NCBI GenBank assembly: GCA_946221035.1
Contig: CAMIME010000020.1
Location: forward strand, 1 to 38,643
Direction of reading: 5' to 3'
DNA: 38,643 nt
Source of the DNA: an uncultured Campylobacter sp.
Lineage (GTDB): Bacteria; Actinomycetota; Actinomycetes; Mycobacteriales; Mycobacteriaceae
This document shows, piece by piece, positions 1 to 7,334 of the stretch. Every line of letters starts with the position of its first letter. Within the stretch, counting starts at the first letter, position 1. Below the pieces are notes generated by a model. That model saw only the letters and a list, made by a program, of their open reading frames with translations. It did not search any database and had not been told where the DNA came from. The translations under genes and the position numbers were made by a program.

Positions 1-24
1 GGGGGCCGGAGGTCGTCGGTAAGC
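1..24 (+). repeat. dispersed GGAGGTCGTCG-TAAGC element, copy A
   Basis: The first 18 bases, GGGGGCCGGAGGTCGTCG, recur exactly at 5645-5662 and 36248-36265. The core continues as GTAAGC, a one-base variant of the ATAAGC seen elsewhere. It lies just 3' of rplE. Bases 20-33 form TAAGC-GAAA-GCTTA. Confidence 0.7.
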
Positions 25-30
25 GAAAGC

Positions 31-621
31 TTATGCGCGCTGCATCTTGCCGTCCTTGTCAACGAACGGGAAGCCGAGGTGGCGCAGGAGCGCGCGGCCC
101 TCGTCGTCGTTGGTGGCGGTGGTCACGAGCGTGATGTCCATGCCGCGAGTGCGGTCGATCTTGTCGATGTCAATCTCGTAGAACATCGTCTGCTCGGACA
201 GGCCGAAGGTGTAGTTGCCGTTGCCGTCGAACTGCTGGTCAGACAGGCCGCGGAAGTCGCGGATACGCGGGAGAGCAACCGTCAGCAGACGGTCGAGGAA
301 CTCCCACATGCGGTCGCCACGGAGGGTGACCTTCGCGCCGATCGGCATGCCCTCGCGGAGCTTGAAGTTCGCGATGGACTTCTTCGCGCGGCGGAGCTGC
401 GGCTTCTGGCCGGTGATGGCGGTGAGGTCCTCGAGCGCGCCGTTGATCACCTTGGAGTCGCGGGCTGCGTCGCCCACACCCATGTTGACCACGATCTTGG
501 TCAGGCCTGGGATCTGCATGACGTTGTCGTAGTTGAACTCGTCGTTCAGCTTGGTGCGGATCTCGTCCTGGTAGCGGGTCTTCAGACGCGGGGTGTACTG
601 AGCCTGAGTTGCTTCAGTCAT
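31..621 (-). CDS. rplE: 50S ribosomal protein L5
   Basis: This is ribosomal protein L5, which binds 5S rRNA and the central protuberance of the 50S subunit. The 196-residue product shows the L5 hallmarks: an N-terminal PRLKTRYQDEI segment, IPGLTKIVVNMGVG, GQKPQLRRAKKSIANFKLREG and the C-terminal DEGRALLRHLGFPF. It is the last gene of an rplN-rplX-rplE operon, with its ATG one base after the rplX stop. The rest of the usual spc operon (rpsN/rpsH onward) does not follow in the 30 bases left in the window. The TAA stop sits inside a short stem with a GAAA loop that abuts a copy of the dispersed repeat described in the findings. Confidence 0.98.
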   Translation of the reverse strand: MTEATQAQYTPRLKTRYQDEIRTKLNDEFNYDNVMQIPGLTKIVVNMGVGDAARDSKVINGALEDLTAITGQKPQLRRAKKSIANFKLREGMPIGAKVTLRGDRMWEFLDRLLTVALPRIRDFRGLSDQQFDGNGNYTFGLSEQTMFYEIDIDKIDRTRGMDITLVTTATNDDEGRALLRHLGFPFVDKDGKMQRA

Positions 622-622
622 G

Positions 623-937
623 TTAGATGTCCTTCCCGTTCGTCTTGGCCACGCGGACCTTCTTGCCGTTCTCGTCGAAACGGTAGCCCACGCGGGTCGG
701 TTTGCCGTCGGAGTCCAGGATCATCACGTTGGACACGTGGATCGGGGCCTCCTGGGTGACAATGCCGCCGGACTCGGCGCCGCGCTCGGTGTAAGAGTTC
801 GCGACGTGCTTCTTAATGCGGTTCACACCCTCGACCAGGACCTTCTCGCGCTTCGGGTACGCCTCGATGACGCGGCCTTGGGCACCCTTGTCCTTGCCGG
901 CGATGACCTGAACCATGTCGCCCTTCTTGATCTTCAT
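623..937 (-). CDS. rplX: 50S ribosomal protein L24
   Basis: L24 is an assembly-initiating protein of the 50S subunit. The 104-residue product begins MKIKKGDMVQVIAGKDKG, the KOW-type motif typical of bacterial L24, and continues with GRVIEAYPKREKVLVEGVN and IHVSNVMILD, all family signatures. Length is normal for the family. It is the middle gene of rplN-rplX-rplE, two bases after the rplN stop and one base before the rplE start, so co-transcription and translational coupling are expected. Confidence 0.98.
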   Translation of the reverse strand: MKIKKGDMVQVIAGKDKGAQGRVIEAYPKREKVLVEGVNRIKKHVANSYTERGAESGGIVTQEAPIHVSNVMILDSDGKPTRVGYRFDENGKKVRVAKTNGKDI

Positions 938-939
938 AC

Positions 940-1308
940 CTAGATCACCTCCGGCGCGAGAGACACGATCTTCATGAACTTCTTGTCGCGAAGCTCACGA
1001 GCGACCGGGCCGAAGATGCGGGTACCGCGCGGCTCGGTGTCGTTCTTGATAAGGACAGCGGCGTTCTCGTCGAACGCGATGTAGGAGCCGTCCGGACGAC
1101 GGGTCTCCTTCTTCGCACGCACGACTACGGCACGCACGACCTCGCCCTCTTTGACGTTGCCGCCCGGGGCAGCTTCCTTCACGGTGGCGACAATCGTGTC
1201 GCCGATGCCGGCGAAGCGTCGAACAGAGCCACCGAGGACGCGGATGCACAGAATCTCTCGTGCACCCGTGTTGTCGGCGACCTTCAGACGCGATTCTTGC
1301 TGAATCAC
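940..1308 (-). CDS. rplN: 50S ribosomal protein L14
   Basis: L14 sits at the subunit interface of the 50S particle. I chose the GTG at 1308 because it gives 122 residues starting with the canonical IQQESRLKVADNTGAREIL, the usual L14 N-terminus. The Shine-Dalgarno AGGAG lies just upstream. A longer ATG start at 1332 would place that ribosome-binding site inside the gene and add eight residues unknown in the family. Other signatures are GGSVRRFAGIGDTIVATVKEA and VLIKNDTEPRGTRIFGPVARELR. It is first in the rplN-rplX-rplE operon. A 259-bp non-coding stretch separates it from parE, so it probably has its own promoter. Confidence 0.97.
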   Translation of the reverse strand: MIQQESRLKVADNTGAREILCIRVLGGSVRRFAGIGDTIVATVKEAAPGGNVKEGEVVRAVVVRAKKETRRPDGSYIAFDENAAVLIKNDTEPRGTRIFGPVARELRDKKFMKIVSLAPEVI

Positions 1309-1567
1309 AGTTGGTCTCCTGACCTGGGTCAATGTGCGCCAGATTTCCGTCCTGCACGCACGTGGTCAATGTTTGCTTGGAGCCTATTGCTTATCGACGA
1401 ACCTCCGGTTGCCCGGTGTCGAAGGGTCTCGGCCGCGCCACTCGGAAACGCGCGTCACGGCCGACCAGCAGTAGACAACTGGGGTATTAAAGCACGACCT
1501 GGGCCGATTGCCCAAATCGCTCCCGCATATTTAGCAGTACATACGGTAGGACGCCGAATTCGGGGTG
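1309..1567 (-). promoter_or_regulatory. rplN leader and promoter region
   Basis: This gap between rplN and parE holds a possible -10, TAGGCT (plus-strand 1381-1386), for rplN. A dispersed-repeat copy lies immediately upstream of it. GGTCAATGT occurs twice (around 1327 and 1363). I see no convincing -35. This is inference from motif and position. Confidence 0.35.
1389..1408 (-). repeat. dispersed CCGGAGGTTCGTCGATAAGC element, copy D
   Basis: On the minus strand this reads CCGGAGGTTCGTCGATAAGC, with the exact 11-mer core CGTCGATAAGC. Its ACCGGAGGTTCGTCGA portion recurs exactly upstream of rpsL at 30946-30961. It lies directly upstream of the candidate rplN -10. Confidence 0.7.
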
Positions 1568-1852
1568 CTACATGTGGAGGTGCGGATCCATCCGCTGATG
1601 GAGGATGCGAACAATAATGACGTCTCCCTCATGCTGGGTGTAGAACACCAGGTGCCTCCCCACTGCGAAAGAACGTATGCCGTTGGCAAGATCTGGTCGG
1701 GACTTCCCCACCCCCGGATCATGATCGATGGACTCAAAGCCGCCCCGAAGTTTGCCCACATAAACGTAAGCCTGATCAGCTCCCCAGGTCTCCAGTGTGT
1801 AGTCCCGGATCTCGTCCAGGTCCCGTTTCGCCTGAACGGTGAATTTATACAC
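1568..1852 (-). CDS. parE: ParE/RelE-family toxin
   Basis: This looks like a type II toxin of the ParE/RelE superfamily; ParE members poison DNA gyrase. The 94-residue product (GTG at 1852) begins VYKFTVQAKRDLDEIRDYTLETWG, the usual helix after the first strand. It ends with RSFAVGRHLVFYTQHEGDVIIVRILHQRMD, the conserved core ending in an I-R-I-L-H-x-R-M-D segment. The start overlaps the end of the antitoxin gene by eight bases, the expected parD-parE coupling. A longer start at 1891 reads back into parD and is rejected. The cellular target cannot be read from sequence; ParE is preferred over RelE because of the ParD partner. Confidence 0.9.
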   Translation of the reverse strand: MYKFTVQAKRDLDEIRDYTLETWGADQAYVYVGKLRGGFESIDHDPGVGKSRPDLANGIRSFAVGRHLVFYTQHEGDVIIVRILHQRMDPHLHM

Positions 1853-2087
1853 CGGAGGCCTTGATATCCGCCATGTACTGGTCCATGTCAAATGGCTCAG
1901 CTATGCCACTATCCAACCCCTGTCGCAGAGCTCCCCGCAACAGTTCGAGCTGCTCTTCGCGCTCCTCCAGAAGCCTGAGACCCGCGCGGAGCACCTCGCT
2001 GGCCGACGCATAGCGGTCGGTCGCTAATTGCGCCGCCACGAACCGGTCGAAGTGATCGCCAAGCGTTACGGAGGTGTTCCTAGCCAT
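1845..2087 (-). CDS. parD: ParD-family antitoxin
   Basis: This is a ribbon-helix-helix antitoxin of the ParD/CopG type, expected to neutralise the ParE-like toxin and autorepress the operon. I chose the ATG at 2087, giving 80 residues that start MARNTSVTLGDHFDRFVAAQ, the usual ParD N-terminus, followed by YASASEVLRAGLRLLEERE. The annotated-length alternative starting at 2165 adds a Trp/Arg-rich leader unlike the family. No Shine-Dalgarno is visible. A TACTCT -10 (plus 2094-2099) sits six bases before the ATG, which fits a leaderless mRNA. It is divergent from the FNT gene, with 86 bp between starts. Confidence 0.9.
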   Translation of the reverse strand: MARNTSVTLGDHFDRFVAAQLATDRYASASEVLRAGLRLLEEREEQLELLRGALRQGLDSGIAEPFDMDQYMADIKASGV

Positions 2088-2093
2088 GCGGCA

Positions 2094-2099
2094 AGAGTA
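2094..2099 (-). promoter_or_regulatory. -10 of leaderless parD mRNA
   Basis: Minus-strand TACTCT matches TANNNT and ends six bases before the parD ATG. With no Shine-Dalgarno present, transcription would start at or next to the start codon. Confidence 0.55.
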
Positions 2100-2160
2100 C
2101 CGCTTTTGGGTATTCAGCCGCGCTGTCCAACCCCGCCGAGCGCAACCCCACCCACTGCCG

Positions 2161-2166
2161 TACATT
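2161..2166 (+). promoter_or_regulatory. -10 of leaderless FNT mRNA
   Basis: TACATT ends seven bases before the GTG of the FNT gene, and no Shine-Dalgarno is present. Confidence 0.5.
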
Positions 2167-2173
2167 CACAGCA

Positions 2174-2965
2174 GTGAGCTTCCACGAGTCAGCCCCAAAG
2201 TCAATCCAGAACAAACTCGACCTCTTCAACCAAGAGCCCGTGCGGTTCGCGGTGAGGGCGATGCTCGCTGGAGTGTTCCTGGGCATCATGACGGCGTTTG
2301 CCGCCAACACCGCAACGGTGGCCGAGTCGATCGTGCCCGGGTTGGGCAGGTACGCGTTCGCCTCCATCTTCGCCTCAACCCTGTACGTCATTGTGGTGCT
2401 GCAGGGAGAGCTTGCCACCGGCGACATGATGTTCATGACGTATGGGGCGATTCACAAAAAGAACACCCTGTTCAAGGGCTTCGCCATCGTCTGCTTCGTC
2501 ACCCTGTTCAACCTCATCGGCGGCGTGCTGGTGACCTCTATGATCGCCTCCACCACGATTGGGGAGGCGGTGACGACGGATAGCTTCATCTACCAGTTGA
2601 TGGTGGCCAAGCTTGAAAAGCCCAGCGGGAAGCTATTCATCGAGGCGATCTTGGCCAACATAGTGGTCAACATCGCGTTCATGCTGACAACGCAGGCTGA
2701 CAAGGACTACACGGCCAAGCTGCTTGGCGTCATCGTGATCGTCCCGGCGTTCGCAGCGATGAGCTACGAGCACTCCATCGCCAACTTCATCCTGACATCG
2801 CTGACCGGCTTCGAGTTCGGACCGGACAATATCCCCGGCTACACGTGGGGCAACATCCTGCGCCACTGGTCCATTGTGTGGTTGGGCAACTTCGTCGGAG
2901 GCGGCCTCATCATGGGCGGCATCTACGGCTGGCTCAACCTAACCAAGACCAACTACAAGGACTAA
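2174..2965 (+). CDS. formate/nitrite transporter (FNT) family channel
   Basis: This is a pentameric-type membrane channel for small monovalent anions such as formate, nitrite or hydrosulfide. The 263-residue protein has six hydrophobic segments. It carries the FNT central-histidine region MSYEHSIANF (His200), plus LQGELATGDM and ANIVVNIAFM segments resembling the omega-loop and half-helix regions. The GTG start at 2174 has a TACATT -10 seven bases upstream, so the mRNA is probably leaderless. There is no neighbouring formate or nitrite metabolism gene, so the substrate is undetermined. It is a single-gene unit; only weak hairpins follow it (2966-3000). Confidence 0.9.
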   Translation: MSFHESAPKSIQNKLDLFNQEPVRFAVRAMLAGVFLGIMTAFAANTATVAESIVPGLGRYAFASIFASTLYVIVVLQGELATGDMMFMTYGAIHKKNTLFKGFAIVCFVTLFNLIGGVLVTSMIASTTIGEAVTTDSFIYQLMVAKLEKPSGKLFIEAILANIVVNIAFMLTTQADKDYTAKLLGVIVIVPAFAAMSYEHSIANFILTSLTGFEFGPDNIPGYTWGNILRHWSIVWLGNFVGGGLIMGGIYGWLNLTKTNYKD

Positions 2966-3023
2966 GCCGCAGGGCGTGTGAGCGGCCGATAATGTGTCGG
3001 CGGTCTATGCCAGAATGTGACAG

Positions 3024-4856
3024 GTGAACTCCCCTTTACCTGATGCCCTCGATGTCATCGGCTCAGTGCGCGATGTGCGCAACGCCGTCGCCGATACGTC
3101 GCTGCCCGTGGCCGTGGCCCCCGAGGCGCGCGCCGTGGTCAACCAGTTCGACGACTACATCCTGCCGCGCCTGGCCAACCTCGACGCTCCCCTGTTGGCC
3201 GTCATCGGCGGCTCCACCGGCTCCGGCAAATCGACGCTGGTGAACGCCATTTTGCGTGAGAAGGTCTCCAACCCCGGTGTCATCCGCCCCACCACCCGCC
3301 AGCCGGTCCTGGTAGCCAACCCGGCGGACGCCGACTGGTTTAACTCGCCCGAGGTCCTGCCGGGCCTCACCCGCTCGCACGGCGCGGGCAACGAGCAGTC
3401 CACCACCTTGCGCGTTGTGGATACGGACAGCATCCCTGAGGGCCTCGCGCTTCTCGACGCCCCTGATTTCGACTCCATCGACGACCGCAACCGCGCCCTG
3501 GCTTCCCAGCTTCTGGCGGCGGCGGACCTTTGGATCTTCGTCACCACCCCAGCGCGCTACGCGGATCAGCTTGTCTGGAACTTCTTGCACGATGCTGCGG
3601 GTCGCGGGATCGAGGTCGTGGTGGTGCTGAACCGGTTGGACGCGAAGGCTGCGGAGACGGTGCCGCAGGACCTGAGGCGGATGATGAACGAGGCCGGGCT
3701 TGAGGGAGCAACGGTGTTCGAGGTGCCGTTCGTGGCGGATCTAGGTGCCACCCCCGAAGCGGACGAGTTCCTCCCCGAGCAGCTCGTCGCGCCGGTGAGG
3801 CAGTACCTGAACACACTGGCCGCAGACTCTGCGGCCAGGCGCGACGTCGCAGGCAAAACGGTGGCAGGCGCGGTGGAGGGAGCGCTGGAGAGGGTTGACG
3901 CGCTCGTCGATAGGCGGGAGCGCCAAGAAGCGTTCGCCCGGGACATCGACGAGGTGATCACGGAACACTACCGCGGGGCGAACCGCCACGTCATCGACGC
4001 CACGAGCGACGGCAAACTGCTGCGCAGCGAGGTGATGGATCGGTGGCAAGACGTGGTGGGCACCTCCGACGTTTTCCGCGGCTTCGAGCGCTGGTTCTCC
4101 CAGGCAGTAGATAAGGTGGGCAGCTTCTTCACCGGCGAGCCGGCGCCACTGCGCGAGGTGGAGACGGAAATCGAGCACGGCCTGCACGCCGTGATTGTGG
4201 ACGCCGCCGATACGGCCGCGGCCCGCTCCTGGTCGCACCTGGGCGCTTCGGCTCCGGAGTTGCGCGAGGATGCGGACGCGGCGCTCGCCCGGGCCAGCGC
4301 CGACATCAGCGAGAAGGCGTCGAAGCTGGTTCGCGACTGGCAGCAGTCCCTGATCGAGCACATCCAGGCTACCGCGGGCGAGAAGCGCCAGCGCGCCCGC
4401 ATCATGTCCCTGGGGTTGAACGTGGTCACGGTGGCGCTCATTCTCGTGGTGTTTTCCACGACAGCGGGCATCACCGGTGGCGAGGTCGCCATCGCGGGTG
4501 GTTCCGCGGTCGTGGGCCAGAAGCTGCTGGAGACGATCTTCGGCGAGGACACCGTGCGCCGCATGGCCGCGGACGCGCGCAAGGACCTCAACGACCGGCT
4601 CACCGAGCTGTTCGACGCCGAGCGCGCCCGCTACTTCACCATCACCGATCCGCTGCTCGAAGGCGCGACCGCCGAGGACATGCGCACCGCCTCCAACCGC
4701 GCCCGCGCGCTGGTGAACGAGCGCTTCCTAGGTATCCGTCCCACCACCAACTCGCCGGCACGGGTGGAGGACGACGTGCAAGAGAGTTTTGAGTCCGGCA
4801 CCTTGCGCGGGCTCTTTGACCAGCTGAGGGGAACGTTCGGCAGTGGCAATCTTTAA
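3024..4856 (+). CDS. dynamin-like GTPase, membrane-associated
   Basis: This is a 610-residue GTPase of the bacterial dynamin-like/Era-related class. Visible motifs are a P-loop GGSTGSGKST (residues 62-71), a DAPDFDS switch-II-type G3 motif, and NRLD (203-206) as the G4 base-specificity motif. The middle is long, charged and helical. A hydrophobic stretch lies at about 463-500 (VVTVALILVVFSTTAG and a Gly/Ala-rich continuation), which suggests membrane association. The gene overlaps the second GTPase gene by 14 bases, so the two are translationally coupled. The pairing recalls Streptomyces DynA/DynB and mycobacterial IniA/IniC, but I cannot establish orthology. The GTG start lacks a clear Shine-Dalgarno; CAGAAT seven bases upstream is a poor -10. 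Confidence 0.85.
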   Translation: MNSPLPDALDVIGSVRDVRNAVADTSLPVAVAPEARAVVNQFDDYILPRLANLDAPLLAVIGGSTGSGKSTLVNAILREKVSNPGVIRPTTRQPVLVANPADADWFNSPEVLPGLTRSHGAGNEQSTTLRVVDTDSIPEGLALLDAPDFDSIDDRNRALASQLLAAADLWIFVTTPARYADQLVWNFLHDAAGRGIEVVVVLNRLDAKAAETVPQDLRRMMNEAGLEGATVFEVPFVADLGATPEADEFLPEQLVAPVRQYLNTLAADSAARRDVAGKTVAGAVEGALERVDALVDRRERQEAFARDIDEVITEHYRGANRHVIDATSDGKLLRSEVMDRWQDVVGTSDVFRGFERWFSQAVDKVGSFFTGEPAPLREVETEIEHGLHAVIVDAADTAAARSWSHLGASAPELREDADAALARASADISEKASKLVRDWQQSLIEHIQATAGEKRQRARIMSLGLNVVTVALILVVFSTTAGITGGEVAIAGGSAVVGQKLLETIFGEDTVRRMAADARKDLNDRLTELFDAERARYFTITDPLLEGATAEDMRTASNRARALVNERFLGIRPTTNSPARVEDDVQESFESGTLRGLFDQLRGTFGSGNL

Positions 4857-6441
4857 GCGCAAACCCACCCTCACTGACCGGCTCACCGCGCTCGAGGACG
4901 CCGCGTCGATCGGCCGGCCCTACCTGCGCGCGGAGCAGCTTGACCGGTTGGAGCGCGTCGCCCGCGCCGGCAACGAGCGTCGCGCGCTGTCTGCCGAACA
5001 CACCGTCGTGGGCTTCTTTGGCGCCACCGGTTCCGGCAAGACTTCCCTGTTCAACGCGGTTGTCGGTGAGGACCTGGGCAAGGCCGCGGCGCGGCGCCCC
5101 ACCACCTCCTCCCCTCTCGCCGCGATCTGGGAGCCAGCGGGGTCGGAGGAGCTTTTGGGCTGGCTCGGTGTGGAGGACCGCCGCGAGCGCCCCGGCGAAT
5201 TCGCCCCGAACGCCGGCCCGCTCATCCTGCTTGACCTGCCCGATTTCGATTCGGTGGAGCTGTCAAACCGTGAAATCGCGACACGCCTCGCGGGCCAGGT
5301 CGACGTCCTCGTCTGGGTTTCGGACCCCGAGAAGTACGCCGACAGCGTCATCCACGACCAATTCATCCGCCCCCACGCCACCCACTCCGAGGTCACCCTC
5401 GCAGTGCTGAACAAGGCGGACCTCCTCTCCCCCGGCGACGTCCCCACCGTCTCCCGCAGCTTCGAGGGGCTTTTGCTTGACGACGGCCTCCGGAACGTCA
5501 CCGTTATCCCCACCTCCACCCTTACCGGCCAAGGAATCGACGAGCTCAAGGCCGCCATTTCGAAGGTCGCCCGCGCACACACAGCCCAGACGGCTCGGAT
5601 CGAGGCGGATATTCGGGCCGTGACGCAGCCGTTTGACGTGGGAAGGGGGCCGGAGGTCGTCGACAAGCAATCGAAGAAGCGTCTCGATGATGTGCTCGCC
5701 CAAGCCGCGGGGGCCGAGCGGATCGCGGACACTACGGCCGCGGCGTACCGCAAGCGCCTCCACGAACGCACGGGGTGGCTGGTGACCAGCTGGATCTCCC
5801 GCTTCCGGCCGGACCCGCTGCGCAGGCTGGGGCTCAAGGAGTCGGCCGACGTCACCGGGGTGCATCGTTCCTCTATGCCCGAGCTCGACGCTGCGTCGAA
5901 GGCCGTGGCCAACCGAGGCCTGCGCGACTACGCGGCCGCCGCGGCTGGGGGCTTGCCGCCGGAGTTCGCCTCCGCGGTGGCGGACCGCGCTGACGCTATT
6001 TCGACGCAGCTGCCCGCCGAACTCGACCGCGCGGTGGCCCGGACCCAGCTGCCCGCGGAGCCGTCGAAGGGGTGGTCGCTCATGACCGTGCTGCAATGGC
6101 TCTTCCTGCTTGCTGCGCTGGTGGGCGTGCTCTGGTACATCCTGGTGGCGTTCGTGCCCGGGATTCTCACGCCGCTCCTGGGCGACAGCCTGGTCCCCCA
6201 GGTCGAGGGGTGGCCGATTCCGACACTTTTGATCTTGGCGGGGCTCCTCGGCGGGCTGGTCATTGGGCTCGTTACCGCGGTGTTCGGCGGGGTGATCGGC
6301 TCCGGGGTGAAGCGGCGAACCCGCCAGGCCCTGATAAAAGAGGTCGCTGCCACATCGCAATCCGTGGTCGTGGAACCACTCGCGCAGGTGCGGGAGGACT
6401 ACGCCCGGTTCACGGAGCGCCTCGCCGTCGCGGCGGGGTAG
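4843..6441 (+). CDS. second dynamin-like GTPase with C-terminal membrane hairpin
   Basis: This 532-residue GTPase is the coupled partner of the preceding gene. It shows a P-loop GATGSGKTS (60-68), G3 DLPDFDS and G4 NKAD, followed by a helical region. Two long hydrophobic segments near the C-terminus (about 414-436 and 450-480) form a membrane hairpin, and a short basic/helical tail follows. The GTG at 4843 lies inside the end of the first gene, about ten bases after GAGGGG. The architecture (GTPase head plus two transmembrane helices) fits a membrane-remodelling heteromer, but that role is inferred from family. Codons 269-274 (GPEVVD) are encoded by a copy of the dispersed repeat. Confidence 0.85.
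   Translation: MAIFKRKPTLTDRLTALEDAASIGRPYLRAEQLDRLERVARAGNERRALSAEHTVVGFFGATGSGKTSLFNAVVGEDLGKAAARRPTTSSPLAAIWEPAGSEELLGWLGVEDRRERPGEFAPNAGPLILLDLPDFDSVELSNREIATRLAGQVDVLVWVSDPEKYADSVIHDQFIRPHATHSEVTLAVLNKADLLSPGDVPTVSRSFEGLLLDDGLRNVTVIPTSTLTGQGIDELKAAISKVARAHTAQTARIEADIRAVTQPFDVGRGPEVVDKQSKKRLDDVLAQAAGAERIADTTAAAYRKRLHERTGWLVTSWISRFRPDPLRRLGLKESADVTGVHRSSMPELDAASKAVANRGLRDYAAAAAGGLPPEFASAVADRADAISTQLPAELDRAVARTQLPAEPSKGWSLMTVLQWLFLLAALVGVLWYILVAFVPGILTPLLGDSLVPQVEGWPIPTLLILAGLLGGLVIGLVTAVFGGVIGSGVKRRTRQALIKEVAATSQSVVVEPLAQVREDYARFTERLAVAAG
5645..5670 (+). repeat. dispersed repeat, copy B (inside GTPase gene)
   Basis: GGGGGCCGGAGGTCGTCG is identical to copies A and C and is followed by ACAAGCAA. 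It is read in frame as GPEVVDKQ. Confidence 0.65.
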
Positions 6442-6444
6442 GAC

Positions 6445-6474
6445 GAAAAACGCCCGCACCGAAACGGTGCGGGC
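6445..6474 (-). terminator. intrinsic terminator of the secreted-peptide pair
   Basis: GCCCGCACCG-AAA-CGGTGCGGGC is a perfect 10-bp stem with a three-base loop. On the minus strand it is followed by GTTTTT, so it terminates the genes coming from 7005. It also lies just after the plus-strand GTPase operon. Confidence 0.85.
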
Positions 6475-6490
6475 AAAAAAGCACTCCCGG

Positions 6491-6733
6491 TTAGCTGAGG
6501 GCAACAGCGGTGATCGCACCGGTCAGCGTAAGAATCGTAAGGATCCAGCCGACAGACGACAGCGCAGCGGGAACGAGGAGCAGGTTCGGGGCCTGAGGGC
6601 CGCCGAGACTGCGCATTTCGTTCATAACCTGGTTCAGTGGCTCGGGGTAGGTCTGAGCTTCAGCAACCGGAGCAACGGTGCCGACAGCGAGGGCAGAAGC
6701 GACAGCGACAGCTGCAATGCGACGGGACTTCAT
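6491..6733 (-). CDS. small secreted protein, twin paralogue 1
   Basis: I do not recognise this 80-residue protein. Residues 1-26 form a Sec signal peptide (basic MKSRR, hydrophobic Ala/Val core, AEA cleavage site). The mature part is about 54 residues. It reads PEPLNQVMNEMRS, then PQAPNLLLVPAALSS, then a hydrophobic C-terminus (WILTILTLTGAITAVAL). The next upstream gene encodes a clear paralogue with the same layout. An AGGAG Shine-Dalgarno lies eight bases before the ATG, and a strong terminator follows. The amphipathic-plus-hydrophobic mature peptide could sit in the mycolate outer membrane, as corynebacterial pore peptides do, but there is no direct evidence for that. Confidence 0.8.
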   Translation of the reverse strand: MKSRRIAAVAVASALAVGTVAPVAEAQTYPEPLNQVMNEMRSLGGPQAPNLLLVPAALSSVGWILTILTLTGAITAVALS

Positions 6734-6774
6734 GGTGTGACTCCTAATATGTGGATCCGTTGGGAAGATGACGA

Positions 6775-7005
6775 TTACTTCGCGGCGCCGACGATGGACT
6801 GCAGGATAGCGACCACGAAGTTGAGGGACGACAGTGCGGCGGGCAGCAGAATGATGTTCTGAGCCTCCCAGCCAGCGACGTTGCGGATCTCACGGAGCAC
6901 GGACTCGAGCGGCTCCGGAGCAGGTTGGGCCTGGGCAGCGACTGGGGAGGCGACAACTACGGTTGCGGCGATGGCGGTGGCCGCGATCATACGACGAAGT
7001 TTCAT
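6775..7005 (-). CDS. small secreted protein, twin paralogue 2
   Basis: This 76-residue protein is the paralogue of the gene at 6491-6733; I do not recognise the family. The signal peptide (about 1-27, ending AQAQ) precedes a mature part with PEPLESVLREIRN, AQNIILLPAALSS and a hydrophobic end. Shared positions include PEPL..V..E.R, N..L.PAALSS and a hydrophobic tail. I chose the ATG at 7005 because GGAG lies just upstream and the signal peptide begins there; the reading frame extends further upstream without such signals. It precedes its twin by 41 bp in one unit, an apparent tandem duplication. Confidence 0.8.
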   Translation of the reverse strand: MKLRRMIAATAIAATVVVASPVAAQAQPAPEPLESVLREIRNVAGWEAQNIILLPAALSSLNFVVAILQSIVGAAK

Positions 7006-7253
7006 GGGAATCTCCAAATTTCCAATTGCCAAGACGGGTGCGGCCACTCGGAAGAGACCGTACACCTGAGAAGTTACTCCTGATTCGCGCAAAGAAAGAC
7101 GCAATTGTGGATTTTCATTCGGAACTTCCTTGGAAAGCCCTGTTTTACAGCCCCCATTTGCCCGCGTTAGATCATGCGCGTCGGCCGCCTTCGGTATCAC
7201 CATGTGGGCTCCCACCGACGCCACCGCCTCTCCCCATCCGGTACGGTCGATCA
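7006..7253. promoter_or_regulatory. divergent promoter region
   Basis: This stretch separates the secreted-peptide pair from the thiD riboswitch. On the plus strand TACGGT (7242-7247) ends about seven bases before the riboswitch and is a plausible -10 for thiD. On the minus strand TGTACGGT is a possible extended -10 for the peptide genes. I see no other gene here. Confidence 0.35.
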
Positions 7254-7331
7254 ACGACACGGGGTGCCCAATAAAGGGGCTGAGATCACACCCGTTGAAC
7301 TTGCTCGAATTCGTATTCGCGAAAGGATGTC
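7254..7331 (+). ncRNA. TPP riboswitch (THI element)
   Basis: The 5' half is canonical: GGGGTGCCC, then GGGGCTGAGAT, then CACACCCGTTGAAC, which form the P2/P3 arm with the invariant CTGAGA that binds the pyrimidine of thiamine pyrophosphate. The 3' half is more diverged (TTGCTCGAATTCGTATTCGC then GAAAGGATG, where the consensus has a CCTGATC-GGATAAT-GCGAAGGGA type sequence). The terminal GAAAGGA doubles as the thiD ribosome-binding site, so control is probably at translation initiation: TPP binding hides the Shine-Dalgarno. No terminator hairpin lies between it and the ATG. Confidence 0.88.
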
Positions 7332-7334
7332 GCC

